A stretch of 26,633 nt of DNA. Origin: an uncultured Phascolarctobacterium sp. Lineage in GTDB: Bacteria > Bacillota > Negativicutes > Acidaminococcales > Acidaminococcaceae. The notes under the pieces were generated by a model that had not been told where the DNA came from, searched no databases, and saw only the letters and a program-made list of their open reading frames with translations. The DNA is taken from the NCBI RefSeq assembly GCF_905212365.1, contig NZ_CAJMEH010000023.1:1-26633 (forward strand). Reading direction: 5' to 3'. Shown piece after piece: positions 22,867 to 26,633 of the stretch (positions within the stretch are counted from its first letter, which is position 1; the number at the start of each line of letters is the position of its first letter). Made by a program: the position numbers and the translations under genes.

Positions 22867-22882
22867 TGGAAAAGGACGCTTC

Positions 22883-23344
22883 TTACATCTCCTTAAACAG
22901 GTTCACCATTTCCATAGCCGTCATTGCGCAGTCCACGCCCTTGTTGCCGGCCTTAGTGCCCGCGCGCTCCACAGCCTGCTGAATATTTTCCGTAGTCAGC
23001 ACGCCGAAGGCCACCGGTACGCCGGTTTGCAGGCTGACCTGGGCAATGCCCTTGGAAGCCTCGGCGCACACATAATCAAAATGAGGCGTAGCGCCGCGAA
23101 TCACTGCTCCCAGGCAAATAACGGCGTCGTACTTGCCGCTTTCCGCCAGCTTTTTGGCGGCCATAGGAATCTCAAAGGCGCCCGGCACCCAGGCCACAGT
23201 CAAATCCTCGTCGGCAGCCTCATGGCGCACCAGGCAGTCAACGCAGCCGCTCAGCAGCTTGCTCGTAATAAACTCGTTAAAACGAGCCACAACAATGGCA
23301 AATTTCAAACCCTTCGCCGTTAATTTTCCTTCTAATACGTTCAT
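22883..23344 (-). CDS. ribH: 6,7-dimethyl-8-ribityllumazine synthase
   Basis: Condenses the RibBA-derived dihydroxybutanone phosphate with the RibD-derived ribitylamino-uracil; the penultimate step of riboflavin synthesis. The 153-residue product has the family motifs RFNEFITSKLL, PGAFEIP, GAVIRGATPHFDYV (with the catalytic His) and FGVLTTENIQQAVERAG, and a normal length. The ATG at 23344 has GAGGAGG 8 bases upstream; an ATG 12 codons earlier lies before that site. It is the last gene of the rib operon, separated from ribBA by 147 bases that contain an extended hairpin, so it may have extra regulation. Confidence 0.97.
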   Translation of the reverse strand: MNVLEGKLTAKGLKFAIVVARFNEFITSKLLSGCVDCLVRHEAADEDLTVAWVPGAFEIPMAAKKLAESGKYDAVICLGAVIRGATPHFDYVCAEASKGIAQVSLQTGVPVAFGVLTTENIQQAVERAGTKAGNKGVDCAMTAMEMVNLFKEM

Positions 23345-23426
23345 TATAAAATCCTCCTCGTATAATATTTTCAGATACATATTTTTTAAGCAATTATCAA
23401 CAACTAAATTAAAAAGCTATAATTCT

Positions 23427-23463
23427 GCGCGCAATTAGCGTTAAAAAATTTCGCTGAGCGCGC
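23427..23463 (-). promoter_or_regulatory. Hairpin in the ribBA-ribH gap
   Basis: GCGCGC (23427-23432) and AGCG (23437-23440) pair with CGCT (23452-23455) and GCGCGC (23458-23463), with a small AATT/GA internal loop. On the minus strand the apical loop contains AAATTTTTTAA, so a shorter TCGC/GCGA stem followed by that T-run could act as a terminator instead. A TATGATT/AATCATA hairpin lies beside it at about 23468-23484. Confidence 0.45.
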
Positions 23464-23491
23464 GATATATGATTGCAAATCATAAACTAAT

Positions 23492-24721
23492 TTATTTATG
23501 ACAGCCGCAGCCACATTCGTGCAGCTTATGCCCCATCTTCTCCTCTTTCACATCGAGATAATGCTCGTTGTACTGATTGGGCTCCATCACAATGGGCACG
23601 CGCTCCGTAATCGTGATGCCATAGCCGCTCAAGCCAATGCGCTTGGCCGGATTATTGGTAATCAAACGAATGCTGGTCAGTCCCAAATCGGACAGAATCT
23701 GCGCGCCCAGACCGTAATCCCGCAGGTCAGGCGCAAAGCCCAAGCGCACATTGGCCTCCACCGTATCCAGGCCCGTGTCCTGCAAAGCATAGGCGCGAAT
23801 CTTATTGGCTAAGCCGATACCGCGTCCCTCCTGACGCATATATACCACAGCGCCGCAGCCCTCGCGCTCAATCATGCGCAGAGCCGTAGCCAGCTGGTCG
23901 CCGCAATCGCAGCGCAGGCTGCCGAAGGCATCGCCGGTCAAACATTCGCTGTGTACGCGCACCAGCACGTCCTTTTTCCCGGCAATATCGCCCTTGACGA
24001 TAGCCACATGGCACAAATTATCCAAATCGTTTTCATAAGCGATAATGCGGAAATTGCCGTACTTGGTCGGCAGCGCAGCCTCAGCCGCACGGTGCACCAT
24101 CTTTTCATGGGATTTGCGGTAAGCCACCAAATCGGCTACGGTAATAAATACCAAACCATGCTTTTGGGCGAACTTAATTAAATCGGGAGTACGCGCCATA
24201 TGCCCGTCGTCGTTCATAATCTCGCAGCAAATACCCACGGGCTTCAACCCGGCCAGCCTGCACAAATCCACCGTGGTTTCCGTGTGGCCGGTACGCACCA
24301 GTACGCCGCCCTCACGGGCGCGCAGTGGGAACACATGACCGGGACGGCGGAAATCGCCGGGCTGCGCGCCGTCCTCAGCGCATTTCTTCATGGTGTAGGC
24401 CCGCTCGTAGGCCGAAATGCCGGTGGTCGTATCCACATGGTCCACGGATACGGAAAAGGCCGTTTCATGGTTATCCGTATTTTTGCTGACCATCGCGCCA
24501 AATTGCAGCTTATCCATAATGGAACCGTCCGCCGGCATGCAAATCAAGCCGCGGGCCTCCTTAGCCATAAAATTGATAGCCTCCGGCGTGCACAGCTCGG
24601 CGGCCATAATCAAATCGCCCTCGTTCTCGCGCTCCTCGTCGTCGGTGACCAGCACCATTTTGCCTGCCTTAATTGCAGCTACAGCTTCTTCAATCGTGTT
24701 ATACTGAAAATTTTTCTGCAT
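23492..24721 (-). CDS. ribBA: Bifunctional DHBP synthase / GTP cyclohydrolase II
   Basis: Makes both riboflavin precursors: 3,4-dihydroxy-2-butanone 4-phosphate from ribulose-5-phosphate and 2,5-diamino-6-ribosylamino-pyrimidinone phosphate from GTP. The 409-residue protein has the RibB domain in residues 1-200 (DDEERENEGDLIMAAE at 27-42, then GHVFPLRAREGGVLVRTGHTE with the catalytic residues). The RibA domain follows from about 205 with the zinc site HSECLTGDAFGSLRCDCGDQ and RQEGRGIGLANKI. Both domains look complete. The tail HECGCGCHK is a His/Cys-rich extra end that may bind metal. The ATG at 24721 has GAGGG 7 bases upstream and lies 10 bases after the ribE stop. Confidence 0.98.
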   Translation of the reverse strand: MQKNFQYNTIEEAVAAIKAGKMVLVTDDEERENEGDLIMAAELCTPEAINFMAKEARGLICMPADGSIMDKLQFGAMVSKNTDNHETAFSVSVDHVDTTTGISAYERAYTMKKCAEDGAQPGDFRRPGHVFPLRAREGGVLVRTGHTETTVDLCRLAGLKPVGICCEIMNDDGHMARTPDLIKFAQKHGLVFITVADLVAYRKSHEKMVHRAAEAALPTKYGNFRIIAYENDLDNLCHVAIVKGDIAGKKDVLVRVHSECLTGDAFGSLRCDCGDQLATALRMIEREGCGAVVYMRQEGRGIGLANKIRAYALQDTGLDTVEANVRLGFAPDLRDYGLGAQILSDLGLTSIRLITNNPAKRIGLSGYGITITERVPIVMEPNQYNEHYLDVKEEKMGHKLHECGCGCHK

Positions 24722-24731
24722 GATTTATCCC

Positions 24732-25382
24732 TCACATAAAGCCGTTTTCCAACAGCGTATTTTTATCCAGCAGCGCCGCGCCGTCCTGTTGTTTATCCCA
24801 GCTCAGCATGCGCTCCACATATTTGCCGATAATATCCGTTTCCAAATTTACTTTATCGCCCACGTCCTTAAAGCCCAGCGTCGTTTCCTTGGCCGTATGA
24901 GGAATCAGCGATACGGAAAAATCCGTGTCCGTGGTCTGCGTTACCGTCAGGCTGATGCCGTCGATGGCAACGCTGCCCTTCTTAATAATATATTTCAGCA
25001 GCTCCGGCGGCGCGGAAATTGTCACCACCATAGCGATGCCTTCGGGGCGGCGGGCGGCGATTACGCCCTGCCCCTCTACGTGCCCGCTGACGATATGTCC
25101 ATCGAGTCCGTCGCATAAGCGCAGCGTGCGCTCCAAATTCACCTTATCGCCCACGCGCAGCTGGCCGATATTAGTCAGGCGTACCGTTTCCGGCATCACG
25201 TCCGCCGTAAAGGCGCCGCCGTCCAACCGCACCACCGTCAGGCAAGCGCCGTTGACCGCCACGCTGTCGCCTATTTTTAAATTTGCCATAACTTTAGCTG
25301 CGCTGACAGTCAAATGATAGGATTCGCCCTGCCGCGCCAAGCTTTGCACCGTGCCTAATTCGGCAACCAAACCGGTAAACAT
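24732..25382 (-). CDS. ribE: Riboflavin synthase, alpha subunit
   Basis: Dismutates two molecules of dimethylribityllumazine to riboflavin. The 216-residue protein opens with the canonical MFTGLVAELGTV and has the two repeated lumazine-binding domains (about 1-97 and 98-190), with HIVSGHVEGQG at the start of the second. The ATG at 25382 overlaps the ribD stop (TAATG), and AAGGAGG, lying inside the end of ribD, is 7 bases upstream, so translation is coupled. Called ribE or ribC in different species. Confidence 0.97.
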   Translation of the reverse strand: MFTGLVAELGTVQSLARQGESYHLTVSAAKVMANLKIGDSVAVNGACLTVVRLDGGAFTADVMPETVRLTNIGQLRVGDKVNLERTLRLCDGLDGHIVSGHVEGQGVIAARRPEGIAMVVTISAPPELLKYIIKKGSVAIDGISLTVTQTTDTDFSVSLIPHTAKETTLGFKDVGDKVNLETDIIGKYVERMLSWDKQQDGAALLDKNTLLENGFM

Positions 25383-26482
25383 TACGCATCCTCCTTCGGC
25401 ACCAGACCGGTTACCAGCAGGTCAGGACCCAGCTGATGCGACTCCACCTGTTCCAGCCGCCAGCCGTTCTCGATTAACGCGCAGCCTGCGCCGCCCACCG
25501 GCGTAAAGCCCTGACTGCCGCCGATAATTTTCGGCGCGATAAAAGCGTACACCCTGTCTGCCAGCCCTGCGTCGCGAAAAGCTCCGTGTACCGCGCTGCC
25601 GCCTTCTACCAAAAGGCTCGTAACGCCGCGCCGGGCCAGCTCGTCGATTACCTGGGAAATAGGCAGCCTGCCTTCAATCAAGGGCAGCCGCACAACCTCC
25701 ACATTGGGCAGCGCATTTAAAGCGTCCGCCTTTACCGCGTCTGCCGCGAGTCCTGTAAAAATCAGCGTATCTGCCGCCGGGTTCAGCACCGCAGCCGTCA
25801 GCGAAAGCTGCAGGCGGCCGTCCAACACAACCCGCACGGGGTTTTTGCCTTCCACCATGCGCGTAGTCAGCTCCGGGTCGTCGGTCAGCACCGTACCCGC
25901 GCCGACCAAAACGGCGTCGTGCATACGGCGCAGCCGGTGGGCAAAGGTTCGCGCCTCCTCGCCGGTAATCCATTTGCTGTCCCCGGTGCGGGCGGCAATC
26001 TTGCCGTCCAGCGTCATAGCGTATTTCAAGCTGATAAAAGGCCGCTTTTTCGTTATCCAGGTAAAAAAGCGCTCGTTTAAGCGCAGCGCCTGCTTTTCGC
26101 ACACGCCCGTCACAACCTCGATGCCCTGCAAGCGCAGATATTGCAGCCCCTGCCCCGCTACCTGCGGATTAGGGTCAGTACAGGCCACCACAACCTTTTT
26201 AATCCCCGCACGCGCTAAAGCTACGCAGCAGGGGCCCGTGCGGCCGTAATGAGCGCAGGGCTCCAGGGTAACGTAGGCGGTGGCGCCGCGAGCCAGCTGC
26301 TTAGCCTCCGCCAGAGCGTTGACCTCCGCGTGGGCCTCACCCGCCTTGTGGTGATAGCCCTCGCCCACAATATTACCGTCATCGTCGACAATTACGCAGC
26401 CCACCATGGGGTTGGGACTGGTATTGCCTTCAGCCTGCAGCGCCAGCTCCAACGCCCGCTGCATATACTGTTCATCCGTCAT
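25382..26482 (-). CDS. ribD: Bifunctional pyrimidine deaminase / reductase RibD
   Basis: Deaminates then reduces the GTP cyclohydrolase II product. The 366-residue protein has the zinc deaminase domain in residues 1-145 (H51-A-E53 and the two cysteines C76 and C85 in TLEPCAHYGRTGPC). The NADPH-dependent reductase domain follows (KYAMTLDGKIA, LVEGGSAVHGAF and the C-terminal GFTPVGG). Both domains look complete. The ATG at 26482 has AAGGTG upstream. It is the first gene of the operon, behind an FMN riboswitch and its terminator. Confidence 0.98.
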   Translation of the reverse strand: MTDEQYMQRALELALQAEGNTSPNPMVGCVIVDDDGNIVGEGYHHKAGEAHAEVNALAEAKQLARGATAYVTLEPCAHYGRTGPCCVALARAGIKKVVVACTDPNPQVAGQGLQYLRLQGIEVVTGVCEKQALRLNERFFTWITKKRPFISLKYAMTLDGKIAARTGDSKWITGEEARTFAHRLRRMHDAVLVGAGTVLTDDPELTTRMVEGKNPVRVVLDGRLQLSLTAAVLNPAADTLIFTGLAADAVKADALNALPNVEVVRLPLIEGRLPISQVIDELARRGVTSLLVEGGSAVHGAFRDAGLADRVYAFIAPKIIGGSQGFTPVGGAGCALIENGWRLEQVESHQLGPDLLVTGLVPKEDA

Positions 26483-26520
26483 TCATTATCACCTTCAAAC
26501 TTCAATTTAGAGGTCAAAAC

Positions 26521-26555
26521 AAAAATCGCGCCAAGACCTCGGGGTCCCAGCGCGA
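26521..26555 (-). terminator. Expression-platform terminator of the FMN riboswitch
   Basis: On the minus strand TCGCGC (26555-26550) pairs with GCGCGA (26531-26526). An inner GGGACC/GGTCTT pairing surrounds CCGA, and TTTTTG follows. It lies 39 bases before ribD. Confidence 0.88.
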
Positions 26556-26633
26556 CGCATAATGCTCCAGCCACCTTTTCTCATCCAGACTATACTGTCG
26601 GTACCGGAATTGCACCGGTTCCTGCGGCCGCAG
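26556..26633 (-). promoter_or_regulatory. FMN riboswitch (RFN element), 3' part
   Basis: Read on the minus strand from the window edge, the sequence has GAACCGGTGCAATTCCGGTA, then CCGACAGTATAGTCTGGATG and AGAAAAGGTG, the conserved second half of the FMN aptamer. The 5' half lies beyond the window. It should shut the operon off at the following terminator when FMN is bound. Confidence 0.93.

Overview
The window looks like a chromosomal segment of a Firmicutes bacterium, most probably of the class Negativicutes. This is a judgement from protein resemblance, the gene order miaB-mutS-mutL-methyltransferase-miaA, the order hslO-recA-recX-rny, an FMN-riboswitch rib operon with fused ribBA, and consensus TTGACA/TATAAT promoters with strong AGGAGG ribosome sites. 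No rRNA gene is present to prove it. Most genes lie on the minus strand, and the conserved blocks are GC-rich.

Layout. 1-7152 (minus): a tightly packed repair and tRNA-modification operon, miaB > mutS > mutL > RsmJ-like methyltransferase > miaA (miaA runs off the left edge). mutS carries a one-base deletion that splits it into two frames. 7209-9640 (plus): a DUF2939-type membrane-anchored protein and a bile-acid/sodium-symporter (BASS) family transporter, each with its own promoter. 9642-12431 (minus): recG and a VTT/DedA-type membrane protein. 12549-12740 (plus): rpmB. 12797-13198 (minus): a small zinc-ribbon protein. 13444-17737 (minus): rny, recX, recA and hslO. recA has a perfect consensus promoter with a LexA-like palindrome in its spacer, and hslO has a structured leader ending in an intrinsic terminator.

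17.75-22.88 kb is an accessory, AT-richer island between hslO and ribH. It holds two strong candidates for non-coding RNA genes (about 18008-18163 and 18850-18973, plus strand) that share the 9-mer CCTACTCCC. It also holds an Rpn-family PD-(D/E)XK nuclease/transposase-like gene, a DUF3990/DUF3791 gene pair that looks like an ADP-ribosyltransferase-fold protein with a partner, and a second PD-(D/E)XK nuclease-like gene. At least two families of short intergenic repeats are present. A 169-bp near-perfect direct repeat carries the last 17 codons plus terminator of the Rpn gene; the second copy (22698-22866) is fused to a consensus promoter and appears to be the remnant of another Rpn gene.

22.88-26.63 kb (minus): the riboflavin operon ribD > ribE > ribBA > ribH, preceded by the 3' part of an FMN riboswitch and its terminator. 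Together the four genes cover the pathway from GTP and ribulose-5-phosphate to riboflavin, apart from the phosphatase step.

The items most worth following up are the two candidate RNA genes with the shared C-rich motif, the hslO leader, the mutS frameshift, and the repeat and Rpn-remnant structure of the island.
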